A stretch of 64,000 nt of DNA from Spisula solida (taxonomy: Eukaryota > Mollusca > Bivalvia > Venerida > Mactridae): NCBI GenBank assembly GCA_947247005.1, contig OX365960.1, positions 20,026,533-20,090,532 on the forward strand. The letters are read 5' to 3'. Positions 33,196-44,041 of the stretch are shown piece by piece. Positions within the stretch are counted from its first letter, which is position 1. Each line of letters begins with the position of its first letter. The translations under genes were made by a program, and so were the position numbers. The notes beneath the pieces were generated by a model that saw only the letters and a list, made by a program, of their open reading frames with translations, did no database searches and was not told the origin of the DNA.

Positions 33196-33272
33196 ATATA
33201 ATAATTGTTTTATATGTTTTTAATGTTTAAACGTTCAAAAAAGAATAATTATATACACTCCCGCTATACCGC

Positions 33273-33671
33273 TTATTGCTCGCTAACCCCCTGACCGTGA
33301 AATTTCGGGTCCGGAAAAACGGGTTTTATTGGGTAATGTCGATATCGAGAATGCTGTTGGCTAGCACTACTCGCAGGGTGTCGTTGCATAGATGTTGCAA
33401 GTGGCTGCTTTAAAATTTTGATGGTCCATATACAGGCATCCCTGTATAGATTGCGTCGAAATGGTTTGACTAAGATGTAGGAAAGCACTCGATAGCGCAA
33501 TTTGGAATCAGCTTGGATAGGCATCAGGCTCCTGACAGAGGCTGTCAATAGCCCGGGCACTGTTTTTTTAGCCTGAGCCGGCTGAGGTGGTCTTATTATT
33601 GAGGTGGTTTTCAAGTTAGGTTTTGCATTCACTTTGGTCCTTTGAAACTGTTCAAAGGTTACATTCGTCAT
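33273..33671 (-). other. Open frame partly on a repeat; unrecognised
   Basis: A 132-codon minus-strand frame. Its first about 45 codons (start MTNVTFEQFQRTKV, then PPQPAQAKKTVPG) look unlike repeat DNA. The remainder (VKPFRRNLYRDA onward) lies on an interspersed repeat also at 40,795-40,890, where the same frame reads VKPFRRSLYRDA. It could be a repeat-encoded frame or a first exon. No donor in the phase needed to join the PRDM15-like gene was found. Confidence 0.25.
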
Positions 33672-34420
33672 TTTGCTATGTCAATAGAGTTGAAGACTAT
33701 CTAAAAGGCCATCATGTGCAGTTTTCACGTTGTGTTTACATGGTTAACACTAATCAAGAACTTCCAACATGGCGGAAAACAATTGACCCATTTAAATTCC
33801 GTTTTCATCCAATACTCTACATACTAATATGGTTTTACAACAAAATCGTTTGAATAAAATAGTGCATCACTAAACAAACAATGAGCTAACCTTTTAAAAC
33901 GTTCAAAATATAATTTTGATAAATATTTTTTCCGTTTTCGTCAAGGTCGTTTTCGCCAAATTATGGCGTAATGCGCATGCGTGGGAAGTACTCTTCCCTA
34001 CCTTTGTTATCGCAATCAGTCAGTCTTGCCCTGCCTATGACTGCCTGTCTAGCCCCGCCCAGTGAATGCTCAAAACGATGTTCACAGCAGAAATAAAACA
34101 CCCATTGGGCGATGCATGCATAATGCCTTCGTACAATCCCTTTATTTACTCTACATTCTCACCTGTTAGATTTTGATGTAGTTTATGTTGTATTGCATCT
34201 TCATACATCAGTGGTTTTCAATTTAAAATCCTTTAAATATTACCAATCGATCTGGCTATAACATGGATCACGCATGTTAATTAACATGCGTGCATGGATC
34301 GATAATTTGTGATAACAGTATCTGTATATTACCAGGTAGTTGTAATACATATAGCGGAAGTGAGTGTCATGAAATTGGCCCCCTGTTGTGTGTATCCATC
34401 TACATCTACATCAATACGTT
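33672..34420. other. Intergenic; no gene seen
   Basis: No credible exon. A short palindrome, CGCATGTTAATTAACATGCG, is at about 34,271-34,290. Confidence 0.45.
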
Positions 34421-34429
34421 ATGCTGTCA

Positions 34430-36285
34430 TAAATTTGACAATTCTATAACGGTGCGCAAAGAAAAAGAAAAAGGGAAGTAAAGATAGGAAAGACAGAAGG
34501 ATAGACACGGGCAAATATGATTGCAGGTAAAGTTTAAAAGATATGAAGTAATAGAAAGTGTTGCACAGTTACTTTCGGCCATCAGGGCAAGACCAATCCA
34601 GCTTCCGTGGCGGTGCCAGGGTGCTAGACCCCGCTGACATAGCTCCGGCCCTTCGTTTGGCTGTACTTTGTAACTGTGCATGAGGATCCCCTTTAGAAGG
34701 TCAGGTTGGAGAGCTCATTCTTGAAGGATGCCAAAGAATGAGCCTCAGCAATAGATGCTGGAAGGTTGTTCCACAGGGGGATACAACGAGGAAAGAAGCT
34801 GAATTTGAAGACGTCAGAAGATGTAGAATAGGGCAGGAATCTGCTGTTATGAGATGATCTTGCTCTGCTTTTGATTGGTGTTAGATAGGGGCCTGGATCA
34901 ATCTCGACATGGTTGTGGATGATCTTGTAGAGCATGGTCAGTTGTATCTTTTTCCGGCGAGATTCAAGCGTTTCCCATTTCAGGTCAGAAAGCATATCAG
35001 AGACACTGCTGATGTTGTGGTACCTGTTGGTAGCGAATCGTGCTGCTCTTCTCTGGATCATTTCGACTTTATTGATGAGGTTTCTATGATGAGGGTTCCA
35101 AATAGTGCTGCAATATTCCAAATTTGAGCGGACGAGAGATGTGTAGGCGTTGGTTTTTGTTTCTTTTCTTGTATTTCTTAGGTTGCGTTTCAGGAAGCCT
35201 AGCATGTTGTTTGCCTTTTTTGTTGTTCTGTCTATATGAGTTTTCCAGCCAAGGTCTGATTGCAGGTCCACTCCTAAGTATTTTGATGATTTTTCATCCG
35301 CCAATGGTACACCTTTCAGGATGTAGTTTGAGCGAAGAGGAGTCTTGGATCGAGTAACTCTGAGGACACTACATTTCTGAGGGTGAAAGTCCATCCCCCA
35401 CAGTTTCTCCCACTTGGCTAGAGAGTCTAGGTCTTGTTGAAGTATCTGCTGGTCTTGTTCGGTCTTTATCTGGCGGTAGAGAATGCAGTCATCTGCGAAT
35501 AGGCGTGTCTTTGAGCGGAGTCCCTCTGGAAGGTCGTTAATGAATAACAGGAATAAGAGTGGTCCCAATACTGAGCCTTGAGGGACACCACTCACAACCG
35601 GGGCTTCTTCAGATGACTCGCCTTGAACAAGAACTCTCTGGGTTCGACCATGCAGGAAGGATGAAATCCACTGGAGCGTCTGGCCTCGGATACCATAATG
35701 ATGGCATTTCTTCAGGAGTCTTTGGTGAGGAACTCGGTCGAAGGTTTTACTGAAATCCAGTATAATCATGTCTGTCTGCGTCCTCTTGTCTAGTGACGCT
35801 GCAAGCTCATGCTGTAATGTTAGGAGCTGAGTCTCGCAGCTTCTCTTCGCCCTGAATCCATGTTGACAGTCATGAAGTATGCTGTGCTTGTCCAGGTGTT
35901 TCATTGTGTGGCTAACTATGACATGCTCAAGTAGCTTGCAGCAGATGCTAGTGAGGGAGACCGGCCGATAGTTTGCGGGGTCCTGTCTTGAACCTTTCTT
36001 GTAGATGGCAGTAACATTTGCCTGTGTCCAGTCATCAGGTACTTTTCCTTCGTCAAGTGAAGTCTGGAAAATCATGGTGATGATTGGGGCCAGAGCTGTT
36101 GCACAGTCTTTAAGTATGCGTGCTGGTATGCAATCTGGACCTGTGGCCTTCTTTGGGTTGATGTTGTATAGCAGCTTCAAAATTCCGTCTTCGGCCCTTA
36201 TTACATCCACGCGTGTTACATCTGATCTGGATCATTCAGACGTTTTCACAAATTATTTTAAAGCGCCTGAGAGATCATGATTTAG
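34430..36285 (-). mobile_element. 5'-truncated non-LTR retrotransposon (jockey/CR1-like LINE)
   Basis: Covers the reverse-transcriptase frame at 34,693-36,210, a 3' untranslated stretch of about 260 bp, and a decayed 5' extension to about 36,285 with two in-frame stops. The endonuclease domain is missing. The 5' truncation is the usual fate of LINE copies. Confidence 0.8.
34693..36210 (-). CDS. LINE reverse transcriptase, endonuclease missing
   Basis: A 505-codon frame with the RT blocks in order: KKATGPDCIP; IYKKGSRQDPANYRPVSLTS; QHGFRAKRSC; LDFSKTFDRVPH (palm A; the usual Ala of DFSKAFD is Thr); GVPQGSVLGPLLFLLFINDL; LFADDCILYR (catalytic FADD); KYLGVDL. The C-terminal region has LESRRKKIQLTMLYKII and WNNLPASI. 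This matches jockey/CR1-clade non-LTR retrotransposons, whose RT copies element RNA at the target. No ATG fits; the frame opens after stops in a truncated 5' part. The absence of stops over 500 codons suggests a fairly young copy. Not a host gene. Confidence 0.93.
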   Translation of the reverse strand: MDVIRAEDGILKLLYNINPKKATGPDCIPARILKDCATALAPIITMIFQTSLDEGKVPDDWTQANVTAIYKKGSRQDPANYRPVSLTSICCKLLEHVIVSHTMKHLDKHSILHDCQHGFRAKRSCETQLLTLQHELAASLDKRTQTDMIILDFSKTFDRVPHQRLLKKCHHYGIRGQTLQWISSFLHGRTQRVLVQGESSEEAPVVSGVPQGSVLGPLLFLLFINDLPEGLRSKTRLFADDCILYRQIKTEQDQQILQQDLDSLAKWEKLWGMDFHPQKCSVLRVTRSKTPLRSNYILKGVPLADEKSSKYLGVDLQSDLGWKTHIDRTTKKANNMLGFLKRNLRNTRKETKTNAYTSLVRSNLEYCSTIWNPHHRNLINKVEMIQRRAARFATNRYHNISSVSDMLSDLKWETLESRRKKIQLTMLYKIIHNHVEIDPGPYLTPIKSRARSSHNSRFLPYSTSSDVFKFSFFPRCIPLWNNLPASIAEAHSLASFKNELSNLTF

Positions 36286-36384
36286 GTGAACTTATCGATT
36301 TATCTATCTATCTTCCATTAATGTCAAACCCCTTGTGGGGACGTAGACATTTGTCAAGGTAGACTTAAAATCGAGAGAAAGAGG

Positions 36385-36665
36385 TGTGATACAAGGAATC
36401 CAGGTGCGTTACCCTAGCTCATTTCGAATAGACTCCTTGGTTCTTTAGCGTGCTCATTGTATACACGCACGTTAATTATTTGATAAATCTTCGTGGTGTA
36501 TAGCACGTACGATACACGCGAGACTACTTCTGGGTTTCCAACAAGTTTCGTCTCTAGAACAAGTTTAGGTGGGAAACACTGAAAAGCGTTTCATAAATGA
36601 CCAATTTAACTAGGGACCTCTCGATCAGTAGTCAAGCGCGTTACCACTCGACTACTGCGCCACCC
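36385..36665 (-). mobile_element. tRNA-derived SINE, second family
   Basis: Minus strand: GGTGGCGCAGTAGTCGAGTG GTAACGCGC (box A-like), GAGGTCCC, and then the inverse of GACTCCTTGGTTCTTTAGC. Related to 27,545-27,717 but longer, with extra sequence between. Confidence 0.55.
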
Positions 36666-36669
36666 ATAT

Positions 36670-37670
36670 TTAAAAATATGATGCAGTGAACAGTGAATTT
36701 TAATAATTTGAAGTCTGATTTGTAAATTTTAGGGAATGGACTCTTTTTTTTTAAATATTTGTTAAACACATCGTATTTTCTGTTGATATAGAAAATCTAG
36801 CGGTACAATTTTAATACCTTTACTTCTGATTTTACAAGCTTAAAGCGAGGAAATCACATTATTGTAATCCAAAATCTTCTACACTTTTTGGTAAAACAAA
36901 TGCTCATTGGCATGTACTCTTCCAAATATTCCATGCTTTACCGGGTAAAAAACGATTGAAACTGCGCAAAATGGCAATTTTATTAAATGTTTCCTCAGCC
37001 GTAATTGTCAACCATAATGTTCATACTCTGTCGTTAACGTCATCATCACAAAATCTCCTCTGCCGTAAACGTCAACATTTTTGCGCATACCAGGGTCTCT
37101 TTGGAAGGGTCAAACATCGGTTTAAGAGCATGGACAGAGTTGCAACTTGGCAAATTTTTTTTCATAGATGATATTTCGTTAGATCTGTGAGGTAAAATAG
37201 TTCAATACTATAGCAAACTGGACAATGAATGTGAGATTTGAACACTTTCTTCTAAATGTCGTGCCACGGAAATACATTCTGTGTATATCCGTGGTCGTGC
37301 ATAAACAGGCGCTATCAGCTTTATTCCGCAAAGATAACATGCGAAACTCTCTGAATAGTACATTTTAACCTTCGTGGTCATTCACAAATCCTTAGATTCA
37401 AAAGAAATCTCGAAATCGAGATTTGCTGGTAATAAATATAACATCACTAATAACCCGTCATCAATGTTTACCTCTTTTGTGTATTCGTCACTCGGTGGCG
37501 TATTCGTCGGGTTATACCGTGTGATGATTTTAAATCGAAAAGTAACAAAATCTTCGCAGGGATCGAGGGGACACCCCTCCCGCACCCACCCACCATAACA
37601 TATATCCCCAAAGCTTAACTACTTGTGGAATTTTCAAGATTCTGGCCTGAAGGCGGCGTTGTCGTCTGGT
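36670..37670. other. Intergenic; no gene seen
   Basis: No exon recognised. A hairpin at about 37,264-37,294 pairs CCACGGAAATACA with TGTATATCCGTGG around a short loop. Opposing frames of about 67-74 codons at 37,374-37,598 have no known content. Confidence 0.45.
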
Positions 37671-37689
37671 CAATTGCCTGACCCTGTTC

Positions 37690-37775
37690 TTTCAATATGT
37701 GTACAAGTGATCCAGTGGTGAGGGCTACCTTGATTGCTGATCCGAAGGTTGTGGGTTCGATCCCTCCTCCAGGCG
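37690..37775 (+). repeat. tRNA-like SINE head
   Basis: ATCCAGTGGTGAGGGCTACC (box A-like) and GTGGGTTCGATCCCTCC (box B) at about 40 bp spacing. No matching acceptor stem. Confidence 0.6.
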
Positions 37776-38144
37776 GATTAAAACAGAAATGCTTTTCTGT
37801 GTTTCCCACCTAACATAACTAAACTTTATACTACAGTCCACTCATGTGCCAAATTAAAGTTCACAAAATACAAAATTCGCAAATATTTTTGGTAAATTTA
37901 TTCAGCTAAAACAATATAACAAAGGTAAAATATCTCATATCTGACTTTATCACATGTTTGATGTCGCGGTAGCGTAATAAGGCCATTATTTATTTTTGAT
38001 AATACACTTGTGTAATAAAGCAATCACGCGTCGCCATTCAAAGATAGGCGACGACGTCAAAGTTACGCGTTTATTATAGTGAAAAATAAGTAGCTTTTTT
38101 ATGTTTCGGCCGGAAAAGGTTAACATGTGATACAAAGAACATTA

Positions 38145-38283
38145 CATTTGTGACTTTCCACATTGAATTTATTCGATGAAAAAAATCGATAAAATGCGTA
38201 ACTTTGTCGTTAGAGCCTCGCATTTTATTGTTTTATTCAACTCGTTTAATAAATTCAATATGGAAAGACACTCATGTAATATC
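38145..38283. mobile_element. Fold-back MITE (TTACATTTGTG ... CACTCATGTAA)
   Basis: Arms CTTTCCACATTGAATTTATT and AATAAATTCAATATGGAAAG face each other. The outer bases match those of the element at 12,811-12,943, and both are followed by ATCCTCTATGTA, so they are one family with different arm interiors. Confidence 0.8.
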
Positions 38284-38289
38284 CTCTAT

Positions 38290-39440
38290 GTATTAACTAT
38301 CATAAAGTACAATAATTAATTCCTGACAAAACTGTACATAATGCATGTTACAATACTTATCTATGCTGTACATTTTTGGTTGCTAAGCAATTCTAGAACA
38401 CCACTAAAATGTGCCACCAATCCACTTGATAATGTTGCCATGGTTACACAAACCAACTAACGTTTCTAACTTAAAGTTGTCTATAAAAACAACATAGTGT
38501 AACTTTCAGTAAAGTTCGTTTGAAGAAAATCTGAATTCTATGATAAAATTAACAAGGATTTGAATTTTGTTTTCACGTTTTTTAACAAAAAATGATGAAA
38601 TTTACATTGGCAGGTGTCAATGGGAACCATATCTTGTGTTGTAATACTTTCAGTTTTAAAGATTTGCCATTTGACAACCTGACATCGTAATAACAAATGA
38701 ACTAGACTTAAATGAAGAATCATTCCTTTACAATTATGTATGATATATCAACAAAATTGTGAAAGTTTGTAACCATGGCAACCAGGCTCAGGTCTCATGT
38801 ATGATACTTTAGTTTAAATGGTATGATAATTGACACCAGGCACGTAAAAAGAACTAGGGATGCTTCTGGAACTGTATCATGCACTATCCCCCCCCCCCCA
38901 AAAAAAAAACTGAAGTGACTAACTTCTTCTGGGGCATCAACCAAATCAGGGACAATCCCTGCCCAAATATGGATTTCCTGTGGCGAAGATAAATCACAGC
39001 ATATAAATTGAAATATGTTCTTTCAGATATACCAGCCCTTTGAGTGCATGCAGAGAGATCTATTAGAGTCCCCTACTAATGACTAGAACCACTTCCTGTC
39101 TGAAAAGCATATTGCCACGGGAGGTAAGTGCTGTCACACTCTTCAGAGCTTCAGTGGGCGGGGCGATCCCGAAAACACAGTCGCGTGACGGTAGGCGTTT
39201 CCTATAAATATTGTTTTGATAAATATTGTTTTGATATTTTGTCTCTGTGTCGAGTGAATATTTCGAAAGTAAATAGTAAAAGGTCCTTGTTGTTGAATCC
39301 ACTGTTGATGTGTACATGTTAGATAGTTGATAGGTATAGTGCGTTCAAAATCAAATGAGAACAGTTATAAATATAAACTCGCCCGTCAGGTAAACTTTAT
39401 ATGGGGTCGATATCAAATAGTGTGCAATTCTCATTCCATA
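38290..39440. other. Intergenic; no gene seen
   Basis: No credible exon. C-run followed by A-run at about 38,889-38,909. A direct repeat of ATATTGTTTTGATAAATATT occurs at 39,208-39,236. Confidence 0.45.
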
Positions 39441-39535
39441 TATCAAAGGCGCGGTAGTGTAGTGGATAAACCCTCACTCCCTTCAAGTTTCTATTTTATT
39501 CTGAGTTGTAGGTTCGATCCCGTCACTTCGGTCAA
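39441..39535 (+). repeat. tRNA-like SINE head
   Basis: GCGCGGTAGTGTAGTGGATA (box A) and TAGGTTCGATCCCGTC (box B), about 55 bp apart. The long middle and lack of a 3' acceptor partner argue against a functional tRNA. Confidence 0.6.
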
Positions 39536-39954
39536 CTTTTTTATTGCATGTATCCATGAAATAAAGTCTTATATTATTCTGCTGTTTTAGTTTAAACAAT
39601 ATTTATTTCTTTATAAACATATAATATGATAACATTCATTTACACATATTAAGGATTGAGTAGAAAGCAAAGCTTATTTATAAACTCGTTCTGCTGTTTT
39701 AATAAATCGATACTTCAAAGTGATCAAAGTTTCATGTTGTAGTGAATATATTAAAAACGATTGTATGAGTGTTGTACTGTATATAAAAATAAAATAATTG
39801 AAATACGACTTGATAAAGAATGAAGAAATAACACAAACATTAATCGACATAAATTGCATACATTACTTCGTGTACATGTATGTTATTATATTAGTTACAA
39901 ATAAAAAGTAAGATACTTATAAAAAGATATAAAAAACTTAAAAATTTAAGTAAC

Positions 39955-40042
39955 TTGGATGGGTGTCGAACCAGGGACGAGATTGAACAAAATTACCAGC
40001 ATAATAGCGGCATGCTTACCCACTCGACTAACGAGACGATGT
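39955..40042 (-). repeat. tRNA-like SINE head (minus)
   Basis: Minus strand: CTCGTTAGTCGAGTGGGTAA (box A) and CCTGGTTCGACACCC (box B). About 85 bp, longer than a standard tRNA. Confidence 0.55.
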
Positions 40043-40499
40043 GCAATCTGGTTTTCAAGTCTTATACTATTGAAATAAGGTATCTATTTTATTATGTAAA
40101 ACATAAGCCTCCCCTATTCTTTTGAATGGGAATGTTCCCTCATTAGTATTACTTATTGAACCGACAGTAAGTTGTCCTCTAAATGCAATGTTTATTTGTA
40201 GAGATAATCCACATAGCCTTTAGGATTTAGATTTATTGGGTTCTTCTGTTCTTATTATATCGCGGCTTCCATTGTATCGGTGTAATCATATAAACCCACA
40301 CCCACGGCTTACTCAGAGACAAATAAAGGCAAAACATAATATTGACCGGAATTATTATAGACAGGGGTGAAATATAATTATGAGTAAGATTTGTCACCTG
40401 GGGTCAAAACCTAGCTGGCCAGGTAAGTCACACCAATTCCAGGGGCGGTGTTCATTTCCCCTTTATATCTAGACTACTGTAGTTAAGAAAATCTTTGTA

Positions 40500-40900
40500 T
40501 CTGAAACTACAGACTGGGTCTGTGGGGTCAAAAACTAAGTCACTTGGTCAAATCTTAGAATAAGCTTGTGAGCTCAGTAGAGGTCACAATTATTGCACAA
40601 TCTTCATGAAACTTTGTTAGAATGTTTCACAGTTTGTCTCTATAAAATCTAGGCCAATCTAGTATCTAGCAGATGAACTAATTTGAGCTGTGTGGAACAG
40701 TCTTGGCCCATTTGCTTCATTTGGTATGTAGCAAAAGCAATGTTTTTCAGGAGAGCGACGCAGGACCATCATGGCCCACTTGTTTATTTTAGAGAGGGAG
40801 GCTGCATTTTGCTTAGTCAAACCATTTCGACGCAGTCTATACAGGGATGCCCGTATAAGCTGGACCGTCAGAATTTTAAGCAGCCACTTGCAGACAGCTT
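40500..40900. repeat. Decayed 'aggtcac' core and a VKPFRR repeat
   Basis: 40,500-40,665 has GGGGTCAAAAACTAAGTCAC, CAATCTTCATGAAACTTTGT and related phrases of the tandem-core family. 40,795-40,890 matches, in the opposite orientation, part of 33,390-33,480 (CAAACCATTTCGACGCA, CTATACAGGGATGCC). Confidence 0.6.
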
Positions 40901-40904
40901 ATCT

Positions 40905-41539
40905 GTCTACATTTTGCTTATTGCTAAACATCTTAAATTTAAATTTAAATAATATTTAAAAAATACTACAGTGTCTCAGAATAAACAATGAGTTGTATAA
41001 AACTTGTTTTTCTGATTACTTTTTGTGAGCTTGAACTTCGAGCCAAATTTACTTAATTTTAGAGAAAGTATAAATAGTCACCCTTGGTTACCAATAACTC
41101 AAAAGTTTGCATTGATATCTATAGTTTCAACTAATATTTGAAGTAGTCTTACATTAAACTATTAATAAGTCACAAAGTCCACCATGGCTGGGTTTAACAT
41201 TATACCTATGTAGTTTAATTTCACGTGTCATCGTTAAAATCAATATTCATTAGTCAGTCTACCTTTAGTTTAATTGCCACGTGTTATCGTTACGTGTCAA
41301 GTGAATAACCGCTCACTGGGCTAATTGCCTGGTGTCAGAATAGGGACTGAAATACTTTTGACCAAAAACGATGTGCAACAGTTTCATGTTTCAAACATAA
41401 GTCAAAATTTGAACTAAGTTTCTAGGCATCATGGCTCAAAAACAATGTTCAATCTTTTATATTAACCATTTCAGTACTTTGATTATGGGTAGAAAATATA
41501 AAGAAAATTTGTATATATGTATAGATTGTACATTTTATG
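40905..41539. other. Intergenic; no gene seen
   Basis: AT-rich. 41,215-41,310 has two TTTAATT-(T/G)CACGTGT(C/T)ATCGTTA phrases, an imperfect direct repeat with CACGTG cores. No exon recognised. Confidence 0.45.
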
Positions 41540-41547
41540 ACACATTG

Positions 41548-41974
41548 TAGTGATGTACCGATTATCAGATAACATCGATTAGTGGTATGCAGAAGTCAGG
41601 CGATTCCGATGATTGATGTCATTCATCCATAATCGATCATCTGATAATTATAACAAAATGTTAAACAATACTTTTTTAATCAAATACTTGCTAAGAAAAT
41701 TCAAAGCATGGAAGTTTTAACCAATTGATTGCCTATTTGAATCAATTCAAACTATTTCTTCAAACTCAGATATAGTAAAACGTCTACCGAAAATCATCGA
41801 TTTTCCCTTTGTCACCCTTTTTCGCGACTTTGAGAGTAGGAAAACATGCATCAGCACACTAGATATTCAGTCACTGTCCTGCTGATTATTAATCGGAAAA
41901 ATCGCATCGGAATTAAGTGCCAGTCAATTCTAGCTGATGATCGATTATAATTTGCAACCGATGTGCCATCACTA
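41548..41974. mobile_element. hAT-like MITE with 8-bp target duplication
   Basis: Ends TAGTGATGTACCGAT and ATGTGCCATCACTA. Exactly flanked by ACACATTG on both sides (41,540-41,547 and 41,975-41,982), the 8-bp duplication expected of hAT. The interior has several inverted ATCGAT/ATAATCGATCATC phrases and no transposase frame. Confidence 0.9.
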
Positions 41975-42555
41975 ACACATTGTATGACATATTGTATGAC
42001 ACATTGTATGACACATTGTATGGTGCATTGTATGGTGCATTGTATGACACATTGTATGGTGCATTGTATGGTGCATTGTATGACACATTGTATGGCACAT
42101 TGTATGACACATTGTATGATGCATTATATGACACATTATATGGCACATTGTATGACACATTGTATGACACATTGTATGACACATTGTATGACACATTGTA
42201 TGGCACATTGTATGACTCATTGTATGACACATTGTATGACACATTGTATGACACATTGTATGGCACATTGTATGACACATTGTATGACACATTGTATGAC
42301 ACATTGTATGGCACATTGTATGACAGGTTGTATGATGCATTGTATGACACATTATATTGGACAGTGTATAGCACACTATATGACACAATATATGACATAT
42401 TGTATGGCACATTGTATGACACATTATATGATTCATTGTATGACACATTATATGGCACACTATATTTCAAATTGTATCACTCACTATAATTATGACACAT
42501 TGTATGACACATTATATGACATTTTATATGACACATTATATGACACATACATACT
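41975..42555. repeat. 12-bp minisatellite (ACACATTGTATG)
   Basis: About 45 units with interspersed GTGCATTGTATG, GCACATTGTATG and ACATTATATG variants. As 12 is a multiple of 3, two forward and two reverse frames remain open (162-185 codons; the longest forward frame runs on past the array). These reading frames (MTHC, DTLY, SYNV and CHTM repeats) are not genes. Confidence 0.95.
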
Positions 42556-42689
42556 TCATTTCCTCATATACATGTATGTTTGTATGACCAAGGGCTGTCT
42601 GATTTGGTGTATTGATGGTATATTTAACATATTAGGAGTTGTCAGTGCTATCTATATTCATGCCCAACGAATAGGGAAGTATATCGAAA

Positions 42690-42925
42690 ATAGTATTATA
42701 CCGCAAAATCTCATATATTGGTGGGTATTAAATTTTGTGGAATTTTATAAAAATCCATTTTCGTGGGGACGTAAATTCGTGGATTACAAAACATGGAAGG
42801 GTGAAACCATGTTTTGTATTTGGGAGTTTAATATATCGTCGGCATTAGATTTCGTGGTCGAGTTTAAAAACGAAATCAACGAAAATTCATCTCCCTCGAA
42901 AGATAATGATTTTGCAGTATAATAC
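42690..42925. mobile_element. MITE-like element with TATTATACCGCAAAATC ends
   Basis: TATTATACCGCAAAATC on the left and GATTTTGCAGTATAATA on the right are an imperfect inverted pair. The interior is rich in TTCGTGG and GAAATTTTGTGG phrases. Confidence 0.6.
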
Positions 42926-43004
42926 ATCTTACAAGTCATTACATTACAATTGCCAACGCACTTGATTGTTATTGATGTTTGTTTTATAAGCTTTAAGCAA
43001 AAAC

Positions 43005-43128
43005 TTAACCATTAATTTATATAGTCAACCATGGTCGCAATTAACTCACATGTGTCGGCAACCATGGTCTTTATAGGTTACTTACAAGCATGACCATGGT
43101 TGAATTTGACCATAGTTAAATTATTACT
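43005..43128. mobile_element. Short palindromic element (CAACCATGGTC)
   Basis: TTAACCATTAATTTATATAG TCAACCATGGTC faces GACCATGGTTGAATTTGACC ATAGTTAA. About 120 bp, with an extra CAACCATGGTC copy in the centre. Confidence 0.6.
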
Positions 43129-43129
43129 T

Positions 43130-44040
43130 GAAGCTCAAAGAAAACATAAGTATCGGCAAAGCCTCGTGTCAATAAAAAATACCAAGTAACGAGTATTTGG
43201 GGCATGACCTGCTCAGATAAACGCTACATTTTTTCTTGCTTGCTTGCTTGCTACGTTTGAAGTCAAACTGCTATCAATAATCATTCGCATAATCATAATC
43301 AATTAATCAGTGAATATTATAACAAGATAGAGAATGAGTTTGTGTGGTATGCTTCTCAAATAAACATTGTTTTCTAGCTCCCTTTGCTTGCACACTTTCT
43401 GGAGGGAATGAGGTCATTACATTTATGTATGCCCCTAACATCAAATCTTGTATCTGCCCCTGCCTAGACCCCGCAACACCTAAGCAACACCTAATTAATC
43501 GGATGAACTACAGAAAACATGTCAATTTTTAAATTAGATCCAAGGGACTATATTCCTGGTTAATACAATAAGTAAGGTTGCTTAAGTTACTTCCCTTCTT
43601 TGAAAAAAAATGGCAAACATGACTATAGTTTTATTATAACATTTTTGATGCAGATATCTGAATAGCTTAGTGGTAGAATGGCTACACGTTGAGCATGAGA
43701 AGTCTGCAAGCGGTAAAAAACTAGGTCACAATGTCAAATCATGGAAAAACCTTGTGTAGTCGCTAGAGGTCTTAATGTTGGTCTTATATTTTGAAAGATG
43801 GTCACAATGATTACCTCAACAAAATTAGGTGAAGTTAGATATTTGGTCATCCGGGGTAAAAAACTAGGTCATTAGGTGAAATCATAGACAAAACTTCAAT
43901 ATGGGTATACATGATCTAAATTACAAGGTCGCTTGTTAAGACAATATGAAAATCTTGTACTTGCAATAGAGGGTGGGAACAGTGTATCGTATTTAGTTTG
44001 TAACAAACTTCATGAAAGTTTTATTTATTTTCAGTTGTTG
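43130..44040. other. Intergenic with repeat pieces
   Basis: 43,655-43,700 holds a tRNA-like box A (TAGCTTAGTGGTAGAATGGC) without box B. 43,715-44,000 is a decayed core of the 'aggtcac' family (AAAAACTAGGTCACAATGTC). A CGGCAAAGCCTCGTGTCA phrase at 43,155 matches the loop of the 12.8-kb fold-back element. Confidence 0.5.
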
Positions 44041-44041
44041 T

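Noticed and set aside
33273..33671. First coding exon of the PRDM15-like gene
   Set aside because: No donor in the phase needed to join exon 29,738-29,831, and half of it is on an interspersed repeat; the 30,797-30,855 exon fits exactly.
36956..37598. Several 67-74 codon frames
   Set aside because: Both strands open over the same DNA, no recognisable content.
39441..39535. Functional tRNA gene
   Set aside because: Box A and B are present but spacing is long and no paired acceptor stem or terminator arrangement could be drawn; SINE head preferred. The same applies to the other tRNA-like blocks.
41913..42922. Long frames of MTHC, DTLY, SYNV and CHTM repeats (up to 319 codons)
   Set aside because: Open only because the unit is 12 bp; the extension past the array is MITE sequence. 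No start context or domain.
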